A DNA stretch of 64,000 nucleotides from Iris pallida. Taxonomy: Eukaryota; Streptophyta; Magnoliopsida; Asparagales; Iridaceae. Shown piece by piece: positions 37,930 to 49,928 of the stretch (positions are counted from its first letter, which is position 1; the number at the start of each line of letters is the position of its first letter). The stretch spans positions 31,564,759 through 31,628,758 of the forward strand of contig JANAVB010029819.1 in the NCBI GenBank assembly GCA_029216955.1, given 5' to 3'. A model generated the notes under the pieces. It was not told the origin of the DNA and did no database searches. It saw only the letters and a list, made by a program, of their open reading frames with translations. Made by a program: the position numbers and the translations under genes.

Positions 37930-38717
37930 ACTCTCTCCTCATGAAAATTGCTAAATGGTCTCCGGATTTCAACCCTAATGAAGACTCGGCGGTTATCGCG
38001 GCCTAGGTAACCCTACCTAATCCGTCGCAGATATGTTTTGTGCCAGCTGCGATGAAGAGGATAGACAACTCATTCAGGACTTTCATGGCGATGGCGGAGG
38101 AAACTCGCAACTTGTCCGACGCTAGTTATGCCAAAATTTGCAAGGAGCGGGACTTATCGAAGGAGCTCCCCAATTCTATCCAAATCTCCCTTGGCAGCAA
38201 AACGTACACTCAACAAATTATCTATAAAAACAACATCTTCTACAAGAACTACCACATAAGAGGCCACTCTACCGAGCATTGCTTCAGAGCTCATCATGAA
38301 CTAAAAAAGATAGCAAAAGACATGAAAGTGACTCACAAGATTGACTTGAGGAGCCTAAACCCTAAGCCACCGCTCCTCTCATTACCCAACATCCATACCC
38401 GATTGGAAGTCGTTGTTGGACTCTCTCGTGGTGTAGGTCAACCCAAGAAAAGCACTCCCCAGGGAAGTGACACAGCTCCCATAAAAACCACAAGAGTTAC
38501 CTTGACTAACAGATTCAACATTCTTGCCTCAGATCCTTCGGATGACAATCAGGTGGTTTACCCCACCGACAACTACCCGGAGGCACACACCACCGGTGTA
38601 GCCTTCATCACTGGCAGAGATAATGGTCGAGAGGCGGCCACCCGCTCGGAGGCAGAGGATGGCACTCAAACGAAAACCCCCAACTATCGGAGATCAACCA
38701 CCAGACACGTTACTTAA
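37930..38717 (+). pseudogene. LINE ORF1 (RNA-binding, zinc-knuckle) remnant
   Basis: ORF1 binds [17 protein letters not shown] then VTLPNLSQICF and ERDLSKELPNSIQISLG follow the DUF4283-type ORF1 layout. The terminal knuckle reads FYKNYHIRGHSTEHCF: spacing fits CX2CX4HX4C, but both first cysteines are Tyr (TAC). A TAG lies at about 38004-38006 where Trp is expected. Confidence 0.72.
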
Positions 38718-38949
38718 CACACCAGTGGATTACAACCACCCAACTGAGGACAACTCCTGTATAGCTGACAGCGAATCATCTAACCAGGACAGCTCTCCAT
38801 CTTCCACTGAGTCAGAACTCCCTAATTGCGATAAAACTCACCAACCTGATACAACTACCCCCCCGGAATCTCTTAGCATAGCTGTAATTCTCGGCGTGCC
38901 TAAAAAAGGGCTGCAGTCTGATTTAGGGATTCAGTCACTTGGATAGAAG

Positions 38950-39400
38950 GACCTAGATTTACACCATTATTGAAGGAGGATTTGGCTTGGATTGCTGAAC
39001 AGTGCTCTCAGGAGGATGCCAACAAGGAGTTGGCTTACAAGACACTGCTAGAGCAACAACCTAATTTTGAACGAACTTGTTTGGAAAGAATGAAGAAAGT
39101 CTTGTTGGATTACTCGTACGAGAAAGCTAGGATAAAGGAGCATATTGCTCGGATTGTAGAGTTTCGCTCTTAGGAGGCGGCCGACAATGAGTTAACCTAC
39201 CTGATACTTATGGCACGTCAATCCAATTTTAACTAATTTTTTAAGACAAGAATGAAGGAAGTGTAGGAGGTAATCACCTTCGAACAAAATACAGTGGGCT
39301 CTACTCATACTAATCCCTAGCTTTCCAAATATCTCCAAGGCTATTGAGGAACTAGTGGTTGCAGGACCTCGATCATTAAAACCCAATAAAAGGCGTTTAG
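38950..39400 (+). other. Duplicated coding-like module, unassigned
   Basis: 67 open codons at 38970-39173 (AEQCSQEDANKELAYKTLLE...) are followed by a degenerate second copy about 160 bp downstream (EAADNELTYLILMARQSNFN with stops). Not recognised; it may be the ORF1 tail or captured host sequence. Confidence 0.35.
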
Positions 39401-39596
39401 CCAAAAATGCCCTCTAACAATTTCAAAAACGACCTCTTTTAGCTTCCCCAGCCCAGGTTGCCCGGCTGAGGTTCATTGTATTGTAATCCTCTTAGGGTTT
39501 CTCCTTTTCTCTTGTAGGAGCCCGGGCCATCTTCTAGCTTTACCCCCCCTCTTCCAATTATTAATGAAGGCTGCAACCATTTCCTAAAAAAATTAT

Positions 39597-39606
39597 ATAT
39601 ATATAT

Positions 39607-39646
<40 letters not shown>
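39597..39646. repeat. (TA)n microsatellite left of the MITE
   Basis: 50 bp of TA. Confidence 0.95.
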
Positions 39647-39650
<4 letters not shown>

Positions 39651-39858
39651 AGGGATGAGCATCCCCTTACTTTTTTTGCATCCCCAAACATCTCCATGTT
39701 AATAATCATTGGATCTAGTTTAAGTCATGTAATCTTAACCGTTAATTTGCACCATTCAAATCAATGGTTAAGATTAAATGACTTAATCAACATCCAACGG
39801 TTGTTAACATAGGGATGCTTGGGGATACAAAAGGTAAGGGGATGTGGATCCTTCCTTT
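39647..39858. mobile_element. Hairpin MITE of about 212 bp inserted in (TA)n
   Basis: Ends AAAGTAGGGATGAGCATCCC and, reversed, TAAAGGAAGGATCCACATCC. Complementarity continues through CATCCCCTTAC, ATCCCCAA.CATC, ATTAAGTCAT and AATCTTAACC, so nearly the whole unit is one imperfect palindrome. TA repeats lie on both sides, consistent with TA target duplication. No coding. Confidence 0.85.
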
Positions 39859-39875
39859 ATATATATATATATATA

Positions 39876-42800
39876 TTTTTTATTTTTTATTTTTTATTTT
39901 TTATTTTTTTAATAAAACCCCTCTCTATTTATTGAAAAGGCACAAAAAGCCACAACCTGGCCGAGTATACAAGACACAAATGACAAAGCCTATATAATTA
40001 TACCACCAAAAAGGAACGAAGAGGGATGGAAGGACCTCCACTAGCAAGAGCTAGGGGAGGGAAGAGGCCCAAAACGTACTCGGAGTGTGGGAGCAAAGGG
40101 TGCTCCACTTTCGGTACTGTCGAAAGACTTCCCGAATGATCTGATCAGAAGAGTATTGGTGGCCTTCATATCTCGTCTTGTTGTGATTTTTCCATATCAC
40201 CCACGTGGCGACCGCTACGACGATCTGGTGGCCGTGGGAGGTAGAGCCCCAGGCTTCCGCCAGATCGTGGAACCGTCCACCGCCCGGCTCAATGTTGTAG
40301 AACTGATTGAGGGTCCTCCACGAAATACCTGGCAGGGTCCCTTGACAAAAGATATAGTCAATGGTCTCTATCTGACGATCCGGGCAGCAATTGCAGGCTG
40401 ACGCAAGACTAATCCCGATGGTGTTGAGGATGTCGTCAGTGGGCAGTCTCTTGTTTATGGCTCTCCACATGAGGATAGACCACTTCTTGGGATACAACTT
40501 TGCCAATAGTGCGCAATAGGGTAATACGGCTGGCCTGGCCCAAGGTAGCATTCCTTGCGGACCTCACTTAGAATGCCCCTGAAGCTTCAAGCGTCCATCT
40601 AAGCACATCGTCTTCACTGCCTATGGTATTTTCGAGCTGGCAGATGCTAGTCACCGCTTCATCACCACCCCAATCCCGGATTTTGTCCCAGTGCCAGTAG
40701 TTAGTGGAGAAGTTCCACAAGTCTCTGATTCTGCTATTTTTCGAGGGAACCAGAGGACTAAGGATTAAGCTGTCTCCGATCCATCGCTCCAGGAATGGGT
40801 TTGACGCGCCGGTTCCCAATATGAGTCTTATTACGGGCTCGGCGAGGTCGCGATCGACAAGGATGCGATGCCAGGCCGCCGATGATATACTGTTGGATAT
40901 GGCCAGTGTTGGGTGAGTGTGTTTGAAGTACCTGGCCTTCATAAATCTGGTCCATAAGTTTTTGCTCACGCGGAGTTTCCACCACAATTTTATGGAGAAA
41001 GAATTAATGATGTGGGTGAGCTCAGTAAATCCCACACCTCCACCCTCGGGAGGTCGAGCCATCGATTCCCAACTTGCCCAGTAATGCTTGTCTTGACTAT
41101 TGCAATGCCCCCAGAAGAAGTTACAGAAGATCTGTTCGATCGAATCAAGAACCTTCTTGGGCGGGGAGCGCCAGAGTGTGGATGGGGATAGAAGCTAGCA
41201 CATGATTGATAAGGATCATCTTGCCTCCCGGGGATAAGGTGGCATTATGCCATCCATCAAGTTTCTTCCTGATTCTAGCTATCAGGTTCTCAAACATACG
41301 GGTATTAGATTTCCCGTACAGTAGGGGACAACCGAGATAGTTGAATAGGGGTTAGGCAACTGAGAAAGATGTTAAGTTGGAGAGGTTGGTAGCATGCTCT
41401 CTTTTGATGTTATGGTGGGCGTAGATAATGCTCTTGGAATGATTGATCTTCTGACTGGAACATCTGGAGTACCTCTGCAGGGTTTTGCGGACTACATCCA
41501 CCTCTCCAACATCCCCTGAGGAGAAGATGAGTAAATCGTCCGAGAATGCCAGGTGGGTGATAGTAGGGCAGCCACTAGAGGTGTGATAGTGTTGGAAGTT
41601 CAGAGTACTGACCATATTGTTAAGGTTTCTACTCAGGACGTCCGCGACAATGATAAAGACGGTGGAGAATAGGGGGTCGCCCTGTCTAACACCTCGACTG
41701 GATTTGAAGAATCCACCCGCTTGGCCGTTGATAACCGTGGAGAACAACGAGTTGCTGATGGATCTCCACATGGTGTTGGTCCAGGTTTCTGAGAATCCGA
41801 AAGCTCTGAAGACCCAGATCATAAATTGCCAATCCAGTCTGTCGTAGGCTTTTTCCTTGTCTATCTTAACGGCAATGTTGCCCCTATAGCTGAAAACTTT
41901 ATGCAGGTGATTAACTCCTGGTCCAGCATAATATTGTCCTAGATGTTTCTCCCTTGCACAAAGCCACTTTGTTCCTCAGAGATTATCTTAGGTAAAATCC
42001 CCGCCATCCTAGACGCGATAATTTTGGAGATTATTTTATTGGTGAAAGTACAAAGACTGATGGGACGGTAATCCCAAAAGGACTCCGGGTTATCTTTTTT
42101 GCGGATGAGGTTGGCGCTGGATATGGCTTTGGGGCATGTAGCACCCTTGAAGAAGGCAATGGCCGCGTCGGTGATGTCTTGCTTGATAACATCCCATCAT
42201 TTGCGAAAGAAGACACCAGTGAACCCGTCCAGGCCGGGGGCACTGCGCTCGTTCAAGGCCCACACCGCGGCTTTCACCTCCTGGACCGTAGGTGGATGTT
42301 CCAGCTGGGTGTTATCATTGTCATTTATGAGTCTGGGGATTTGGTCCAAGAAGGGTCCGTCGTTATGGACAGTCTCTTTGGTGAATAATTTAGAATAGAA
42401 CTCCGTCGCTGCTGCTTGGATGCTTTTTTGGTCAGTAATGATGTTCCCGTTGTCGTCTACCGTACGGTGGATGGCTAACTTCTGTCTGCGACCGTTGATG
42501 TAGGCATGAAATTTTTTGAGTTTCTATCCCCCTCGCTGTCCCATTTCAATCTCGCTTTCTGCTTCCAGAAGTCGGTTTCCACTTTAAGACAGAATTTGAG
42601 CATGGCCCTGGTGAGTTTCAGGGCGGACCTGGCAGTGGCCGATCGCTCCGACGCAAAATATGTTTCGGCTCGGGTGACATCGTCCTCCGTAACCCGCACG
42701 GCTCGAAAAATGTCCCCATAGGCAACTTTGCTCCAATTTGATAGAGCATTCCTCGTCGCTCGGAGTATGTTGCTCACCCGCGATAGGGGGTTGGGGGAGT

Positions 42801-42895
42801 CTTCCCGGTTCCAAGCTTCCGCGACAATGCCCAGAAATTGTGTATGATCAGTCCAGAAATCGAGGAATTGGAAGTTCTTTTTGGGAGGGTTGGCG
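39876..42895 (-). mobile_element. LINE (non-LTR retrotransposon), 5'-truncated, minus orientation
   Basis: The 3' tail at 39876-39911 is (AAAAAATA)n-like on the minus strand after TTCAATAAATAG. ORF2 remnants fill the rest, and the 5' end is lost in the endonuclease-RT linker. (TA)n flanks both ends (39859-39877 and 42896-42978), consistent with insertion into a TA repeat. Confidence 0.85.
40051..42893 (-). pseudogene. LINE ORF2 reverse transcriptase remnant
   Basis: The linker reads KNFQFLDFWTDHTQF and WKQKARLKWDSEGDRNSKNF (42475-42890). RT then shows APGLDGFTGVFF, FWDYRPISLC, KIIASRM and EEQSGFVQGRNI across frames, with TGA near 42197 and TAG near 41939. GVRQGDPLFSTVFIIVADVL and LAFSDDLLIFSSG (41352-41822) hold the catalytic box as FSDD instead of FADD. 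Thumb and connection sequence is at 40568-41062. A zf-RVT domain is at 40051-40551 (KWSILMWRAINKRLPTDD, CNCCPDRQIETIDYIFCQ). No intact ORF. Confidence 0.88.
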
Positions 42896-42940
<45 letters not shown>

Positions 42941-42978
42941 TATATATATATATAAATATATATATAAATTATATATAT
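42896..42978. repeat. (TA)n microsatellite right of the LINE
   Basis: TA runs with AATTA interruptions. Confidence 0.95.
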
Positions 42979-44505
42979 ATATTATTTTAGAATTTGAAAT
43001 AAATATTTTTATATTACAAAATATTACTTTATGTGTTTTTATGATACTATAAGATATATTGCCACATATGAAAATTAGTAAGTTCATATAAACATATATG
43101 TTGGTTGTATTATATTTAGATATTTTATATTTGTATTTAGATTTTAGAAATTTAAAGTTACTATTTTCAAATTATAGAATAATATGTTTGTCATGTTACT
43201 ATAATATTATATGCCTATATTTGGATATAAACTAGTTTGGTGGATTTTCATTAGTAGAGACTAAATATATGGTAAGTGAATATATGGTTGGTGGTGAAGT
43301 CTTTGAGTTAGTATTTATTTTAGTTTTATTTATATTTTTGGAGTTCGTATTCATTTGACTGCAGTTGGAGCTGGACCGTTTCTTTACACTCTTACCGATA
43401 TTACAGGCATGATACCTTATTTTTCTTGTACTATTTAAATTTATATTCTTGTGCTTGTGTTTGTTAAATGTTATTCTTAGTGGTGTGTCCAAGTATGACT
43501 TGGGTGCCATAGATGGTGTCATCAATGTATGTGTGCGTGTGTATGACTTTGCAAGTAGGAGATGCTCCTGATAGTTGTGAAGTTATTTTCAATAACTTCT
43601 TTTCCTTGTCACATATCATACACCACTGCGAGTGAGATACATTGTGTTGGCATGGACTTGATCATCAGTGTGGGCAGTTCGTGTGTCGGTACATATAGTT
43701 ATCAGTTTGATTCTAGCGCCTAGTTAGAGACTTGCATTGAGATATGAACTGTTCGAGTCATGGATATGACTAGTGCCATACATATGCAGGAAAGACTATT
43801 AGTAGACGTATGAGAAGACATATATTAGACTCAGTGGTTGCCAAATTATGGGCTATTAGTTTCCCTATTTATGGATGTATTGATAGAAGATATATCCGAC
43901 AGCGGCCGCTGACTGCACGTCAGAATATGGTCGGACGAATTGCTTGTATATATATACATAAGTCTTTAGCGGATGTTATGCTTTATTCCTTTACCTACTC
44001 ATATGTACCAAATTCTTCTTCAACATGCATATACATGGATGGTTAGTAAGCCCTAATATTGATTTATTTTCAGTTCATATATGGCTTGTTTCCTTCGTAA
44101 CCTGGTGATCTCTCCAGGTGTTAGTTGGACTTCTGACATGAAGTTATCTTGATGTGTTCTATAGGATTCAGCTACTATTGGTAGCATTATTTGTTTTCAC
44201 TTTTACGTCTTCTAAATTATTTATTTCTGCCTTTGCTGTTATAACCTATTTTTAATGGACCTATATTATTCTTCGGGTCCATTCCAAACATATATGTTAA
44301 TGGGCTGCAGACCATGGCATATATCGTTTGTTCTTGATTTTGTTCATTATTGTGGATTAAGACATAGTTGAGATATAGTTTAGTTAGTATATTTTACAAT
44401 GTAGTACATTTAGAGTAAGTCCATTAATTTGAAAACTTAGTTTAGATTGTATTAGCTAGTATGGTTGCATTTCTACTCCGACATATTTGGGACTGGGGTA
44501 TGACA
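42979..44505 (+). repeat. LTR-like fragment ending GGGACTGGGGTATGACA
   Basis: No gene. The terminus and the ACCTGG..CCAGGT stem at 44101 match the end of 35534-37703, so both are probably LTRs of related chromovirus families. The left end is lost at the TA repeat. Confidence 0.45.
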
Positions 44506-45390
44506 CCTTTGAACCTTCTACCAATTTTATAGATACACAAAGATACCCCTCTAACATTCTAGCAAGTCCCCGAGGAGCCACGATAACTTCTTAGAGGGAT
44601 ACGGAGCCTAGAAGTCACCAGAAGTTGGGTTCAAAGTTCGAATTCGTTCCAACAGGTATGTTGTTTTTCATCTAGGGTTTTATGTACTTCTAGACATCCT
44701 CTTCTCATGAAACCAAAAATAATTGAAAGATATGTGTCTATTTTTATGTCCAATTGACCACCCACATGGTTCCTTACGTTTATCCGGAGCGTCCTTTCTA
44801 CAAAAATGTATCCAAACTGAAGCAAATCTTTCATGTGCGAGTTTTGGTCATCTTCTGGACCACTTTGATCCTTCCAATATTTTTGGTAAGAATCTACACA
44901 TCTTAAGCTTTTCATTGAATATATTTTTGTAGTATTTTACTGAGGTTTACTAATTTTATAAAATCCGGACTTGTCACCATAATGTCAGAACACCGAAAAC
45001 TCATAGATTCTTTGTGTCCATATGCTTAAGAACTTCATGAAACATGTCCAACAGAATTGTTGTGCATGTTTTGATAAGAAAAAATAATTACATATTTTCT
45101 ACTATTTTTTCAAAATTAATATTTAAAGAGAATTTGTCGTTTCAGGAGCCAAATTATGAAACAAGTGTAAGTATATTGTGTTGCCCTATTGTTCATATTA
45201 ACACTTGATTTTGATAATCAACATAAACTTTAGTCGATATGCAAATATTGCACCACAGGTAGAAAAATAGAACCTCTACTTCCAACATGCTATTATTCGT
45301 CGTCTTCATCATACACAAACTATATTTGCTGATTAAGACTTATTTTTACATTTTATTATCTATTTTTCCTTTTATTGAGTCTATAAAAAT
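44506..45390. other. No recognisable gene
   Basis: AT-rich. A 94-codon minus-strand frame at 44631-44915 has no known domain. Confidence 0.4.
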
Positions 45391-46860
45391 GTGAGGATTG
45401 GCAACTAGCTTTCTACTGAACTCTACTGTCTAAAATAAGCCTACTTATCTACCCCATATTCTATACTAAGTCTGTACCCAATTCCATGTCCAATACCAAT
45501 ACAAAAAGTCCAACAAAATGGCTAGATATTTATGATAGAACTCAAGCTAAGTTCGGACCGAATTCACCACGAGTTAGTCAGGTTAGTTCCAGACTATTTT
45601 CGTCCTCCTGAATATCTATAACCACTTTTCAAAATATAAAAATTGTGGACCCAAACTCATGCTGAGTTCTGCCCGAAAAATGCTATAAGAGAAGAAATTT
45701 CCATTCCAAATCATTCGTCCACTCTTCTCTTCTCTCTCTTTTAAAAAGCATTATAGAGCTATTCTTTTTCATATCTAGCCTTAACGACTCCTATCCAAGA
45801 CAAGTGCCTTTTTTATTCAATCTAGAGTTTGGTTCGAGTTGTAAAGAAGGCTTTACAAAAATGTTCCAGTTTTCAAAGTTTGCCTCAGTTGAAGTTGCGA
45901 GTCCTTCGGACGAAAACTCGTATTGTAAGGAGTTGTAAGCGCTCGGTTAAAGCTTGTGCCACAGTAACATCGAGTAAGAGTACTTAAGAATGTATTAGTC
46001 CTCTCAGGGGATACCAGTATACATCACTGTGCCATGAGGTTTTTTATGCTTTTTACTTTACACATTTATATTCTTATAGTTTGATATCATCTGCCGAGTA
46101 TTTCATACCTGTGACACTGCTTATATAAAAAATTTGGTGACTCTCTTTCCTCTACACAAACGTACTCTATTCACCCCCCTCTAGAGCTGCTCAACATTCC
46201 TACAATTCGTATCCGAGTAGGTTATATTGAAATATAACACTCTAGAGAGTATATATAAATGACAGTCGTGAAATCTATATTCACATGTGAAGGGAATCCA
46301 CAAATAGACCCCTACTATTTGATGAAACAAACTATACCTATTGGAAAACAGGAATGAGTTTCCTTTTGAAATCTCTTGATTTTGATCTTTGGTCTATAGT
46401 CATAGACAACTATAAAACGCTACATAGAATAGTGATTGATGATAATCATGTGGATAAGCCAGATAATAGATACACAGATTTAAAAAAGACACAATCCAAT
46501 CTTGATGCAAGAGCGATCAATGCACTATTCTGTGCTATTGAAAAGACTGAGTTCAATAAAGTATCTACATGTGTCACTTCGTACGATATCTGGGAACTTC
46601 TTAAGATAACACATGAAGGAATTTCATAAGTAAAGGAATCCAAGATCAACAGACTAACATAAGAGTATGAGGCTTTCAAGATGAAGCCAAATGAATCAAT
46701 TATACCAATATTCACACATTTTTTAGATGTAATTAATCTTTTATTTTCTCTTGGTAAAGATTACAACAACTATGGAAAGATCAGGAAGGTGCTCAGGTGT
46801 AAACCCCTAGACCAATTCTCCTCATTCTTAATAATTATTTACAACTTGTGCTTATTCATT
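45391..46860 (+). mobile_element. Second copia (Sirevirus-like) fragment: LTR, primer site, gag
   Basis: LTR-like sequence with GAACTC..CGGACCGAATTCA at 45538-45566 and CTATAAGAG near 45684 ends TACA at 46201-46204. Two bases later is TCGTATCCGAGTAGG (46207-46221), a three-mismatch iMet primer site with the same 2-bp spacer as the copia element at 27781. Gag follows, then the element is lost. Confidence 0.7.
46260..46845 (+). pseudogene. Copia gag remnant
   Basis: Starts at ATG 46260 (MTVVKSIFTCEG). A frameshift precedes TNYTYWKTGMSFLLKS, then LDARAINALFCAIEKTEF. This parallels the gag at 27370-27681 on the other strand (LDARAINALFCALDMTEF). Stops TAA follow at about 46627 and 46659. MKPNESIIPIFTHFLDVI is the last recognisable gag block (UBN2 type). 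Confidence 0.8.
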
Positions 46861-47045
46861 AATCTTATTTTGGTTATTTTTTTACTTAAAAATAATAATG
46901 TAAAGAGTAAGGTGGTAGTATCCAATTGATAGGGACTTAAAGGGAAAGTTGAGATTCAAATCTCAACTGTTTTATATATGGACTCCACTTCTGTTTGAAT
47001 ACGAACTCATAAGCCCCTCTGTTTTCAAAACCTTCAATTCAAATA
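46846..47045. other. Noncoding, with a 22-bp inverted repeat
   Basis: 46947-46968 is an inverted repeat with 10-bp arms (AGTTGAGATT and AATCTCAACT) and a 2-bp loop. Confidence 0.6.
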
Positions 47046-47640
47046 TGTGACAGCCTCGAATCCTTGTGAGTAAATCCAAAATACTTTTTTTAAAATCCAA
47101 TTTCCCTCTATCTAATTCTCCCCTTTGGCCGACCCCATAAAATCCTGTATTCAGATTTCAAAACCATGTTATGGCCGACCACCATTTGAATTCAAATCTG
47201 TATATAAGCCGATCTTTCTCCTGTATCAAATACGATTCCATCCCAAGTCGATTTCCCTCAATCCTTAGAAAAGATCGACCATATCCAAACTTGATATATA
47301 TACATATAGAATCGGCCACCCTCCACTTTTCCTTATCGAAACCCTAGCCTCCTGCACAGTGTATACAGACTTCTCCCTCGAGAACACTGGCGCACCCTTG
47401 GTAGCCATAAGGGACTCTTCAATAAGGTAACAATCGAAACCTTTTTTTATTGAATCTACCATGCTATATGTTTGTTATTATTCCCAAGAAGAACCGAATA
47501 CATGGGAACTCTGTAAACATATAGGAATTTAGGGTTTATGTATTAGTAGTCACTAGAGATCACTAATTTCCTTTTGATAGATACGATTCAGTACATATCG
47601 CATACAAATTCTATTAGAGGATGTATAGAGCAAGCTAAAT
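47046..47640 (+). repeat. LTR-like start of a gypsy-type element
   Basis: Begins TGTGACAGCCTCGAAT, like chromovirus LTRs, with GTATATAAGCC at about 47200. No internal region is recognisable downstream. Confidence 0.4.
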
Positions 47641-47942
47641 ATAGGAGTGTACACATTCTTCACATCAAATGGAAAAGGCCAATTGGTATAAGAGTTGGCA
47701 CCTAGTATTAGGTGGTATTTTTAGTATCAGATTTTGGTTCTCGACATCATATTAACTCTCGATATCAGGCTTGATATTTGGTGTCATATTTGACATTTGA
47801 TACCAGGTTGTATACTTGGTATCATGTGCTCAATATATTATTTTACCTCCTGGCTTTTGTCACATCATGGATCTCCATCTTCACCTGTTAGGTAAGGTAT
47901 CAACGAGACAATTGTTTTTAGAGGAGCAGAACAGAGCATGTT
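47641..47942. other. Short degenerate GGTATC/GATATC repeats
   Basis: Between about 47695 and 47825, motifs such as TTGGTGTC, GATATCAGG, TTGATACC and TTGGTATC recur every 12-20 bp. No gene. Confidence 0.4.
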
Positions 47943-48265
47943 TGTTTGCCATTAATTATAAAAGAACAGAACAGTTTTATGGGAGGACTGGACTTTTACT
48001 TCACAATACAAACTCGCTCGTACAAAGAAAGCCTAGGGATGAAAATCTAGGTACAATAATGTAAGTACAATTGTTTAGTTTTTCTGGAGGGTGACAATAG
48101 AGGCTCGGGAGAGTGCTATCAACTCTACCTTACTCCTTGGACGATCAGACGTAGCCTTGTCTCTGATGAAGAAATGATCTCAGGATGTGTGGGAAGATTC
48201 TTCTGTACGCCGCCATTCTCTCTGTGCGTGTCTCTGTCTCTGTTTGCAAAGGAATGGCACCTTGC

Positions 48266-48273
48266 TATTTATA
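48266..48273 (-). promoter_or_regulatory. E1 retroelement TATA box
   Basis: TATAAATA on the minus strand, in the context CCTATAAATAG. The same context is in E2 at 54307-54314. Confidence 0.6.
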
Positions 48274-48779
48274 GGAGTGGGGTGTGATAAGTAGGGTTTG
48301 CAATGATTGCTCCTTAAAAAGTGGGCGGTTAGGGATTGGTTACGATTTGCCTTGATCTTGTTTGTTGGAAATTAATTTGGGCCGTTAATATTGATTGTAA
48401 CAAATCTGGGCAGTTAATGTTGATTGCACCAAATCTGCATGGGCAGTTAATGTTGATTGCAACAAATCTACATGGGCAGTTAATATTGATTGTAACAAAT
48501 CTGCATTGTGATGATTAGTTGATATCAGCAAATCCGAGTGAATGAATCTTGGTTAATATCCTGCCACGTGTCCCAACTGCCTGTTATGTTGATTGCCATA
48601 AATCTGGATTGTTGGGATTTGATCAATTCCTGCCACGTGTCCCATCTTCTATGAGCCGTATGGAGGACTGTCATCGTTGAGCCGCATGAGTGTGGCCTTT
48701 AACCGAGCCGCATAAAAGCCCTTACAACCGAGCCGTATGGAAATCCTTTAATCTGAGCCGTATGGAAGTCCTTTTAAAT

Positions 48780-48998
48780 GAGCCGCATGAAGGTGACAAT
48801 CGCATGAGGGTGGCAGCCGCATGGAAATGGCAGCCGCATGAAGGTGGCAACCGCATGAGGGTGGCAGCCGCATGAAGGTGACAGCCGTATGAAGGTGGCA
48901 GCCGCATGAGGGTGGCAGCCGCATGGAGATGGCAGCCGCATGAGGGTGGCAGCCGTATGAAGGTGGCAGCCGCATGAGAGTGGCAGTCGCATTAAAGT
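48780..48998. repeat. 17-bp minisatellite built on CGCATG
   Basis: About 12 tandem units of CGCATGAGGGTGGCAGC with scattered changes, an expansion of the GCCGCATG motif that is dispersed through the surrounding LTR. The minus-strand MRLPPSCGCH open frames are a by-product. Confidence 0.9.
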
Positions 48999-49394
48999 AG
49001 GTAGCCATATAGTGAGCTTCAAAATTGGTGGATCGTGCCAGCTATAAAGAATTCCTTCGTTTCCCTAGGAGCGCGCCATTATGTTAGAGTCATCATTGCA
49101 GCTTTATGTCAGAGCTGTCAATTCACCTTTATGTCAGAGCTATCGTGTTGTGTGAGAGCATTAAATGAGGCCGCTGCTTGATGGCCAGCTGTAGAGACGA
49201 ACCGCATAGGCCACGTGGCTTTTACCCGAGCCGCATGGAGCTATTGGGGATTTCTGAGCCGCATGAAGCTCTGAAGGACTTTTGAGCCGCATAAAGCTCT
49301 AAAGGACTCTTGAGCTGCATGAAGTTCTACGAGATTCTTTGAACGGCATGAGACTCCCTCTGTTTTGAGCCGCATGGACTTTTCTGTTCTTTTC

Positions 49395-49463
49395 CATACT
49401 TCTACAAGACTCCCTTCAAAGTTTTTAACTTGTAAAATTGAAATACTTTGAATAAGAAGCATG
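49395..49463. repeat. Conserved 69-bp hairpin in the E1 LTR
   Basis: Arms CATACTTC/GAAGCATG and TTCAAAGT/ACTTTGAA, with an inner AATT-containing stem. The counterpart in E2 is 55220-55288. Confidence 0.8.
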
Positions 49464-49800
49464 GGTATGTCCACATAAGCTCTTCTGGCCGCATAGGATG
49501 TTCTGGCCGCATGGACTTCCTAGCCGCATGGACTTCTTGGCCGCATGGACCGCCTGGCTGCATGGACTTCCTAGCCGCATGGACTGTTCTGGCTGCATGT
49601 TGTCCTTTTTGCCACGTATGTGTCTCATTTAATTGTTCTTGATTTGTTTTGGATTTAAAGCCGCCTTTTGGGGTAGGATCCCAAGAGTCGATTTATTAAA
49701 TATTTGGATTTTTGCCTTGATGAATATCTTGCATGAGAGGGGATGAAATTCCAAGAGTCAATTTTGTCTGCAGCACATAATCCGAAGCATTTCATTGGTC

Positions 49801-49828
49801 CACGTGCCCTCCTGTCCGCCTATAAATA
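49801..49828 (+). promoter_or_regulatory. Promoter of antisense gene 1 (G-box and TATA)
   Basis: CACGTG at 49801-49806 and TATAAATA at 49821-49828, about 100 bp before the ATG at 49929. Direction is opposite to the retroelement promoter at 48266. Confidence 0.65.
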
Positions 49829-49928
49829 AGAGTAATTTTTAGAGAGAGACTCTTTTACTCTCTTCTCTAGTTCAAGCTATTCTTGCCCTAGCTGCCGTCT
49901 TCTTCTTCTTCTTCTTCTTCGATCATCG

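Larger units (their letters stand above)
47943..49650 (-). repeat. 3' LTR of E1
   Basis: Matches 53899-about 55400 in blocks (CAATACAAACTCGCTCG, AAGAAAGCCTAGGGA, GAGGCTCGGGA). The right boundary cannot be set because the partner 5' LTR is outside the window; the limit given is a minimum. Confidence 0.65.

Noticed and set aside
48722..49022. Minus-strand frames with MRLPPSCGCH repeats
   Set aside because: Three frames of the same 17-bp minisatellite; a repeat artefact.
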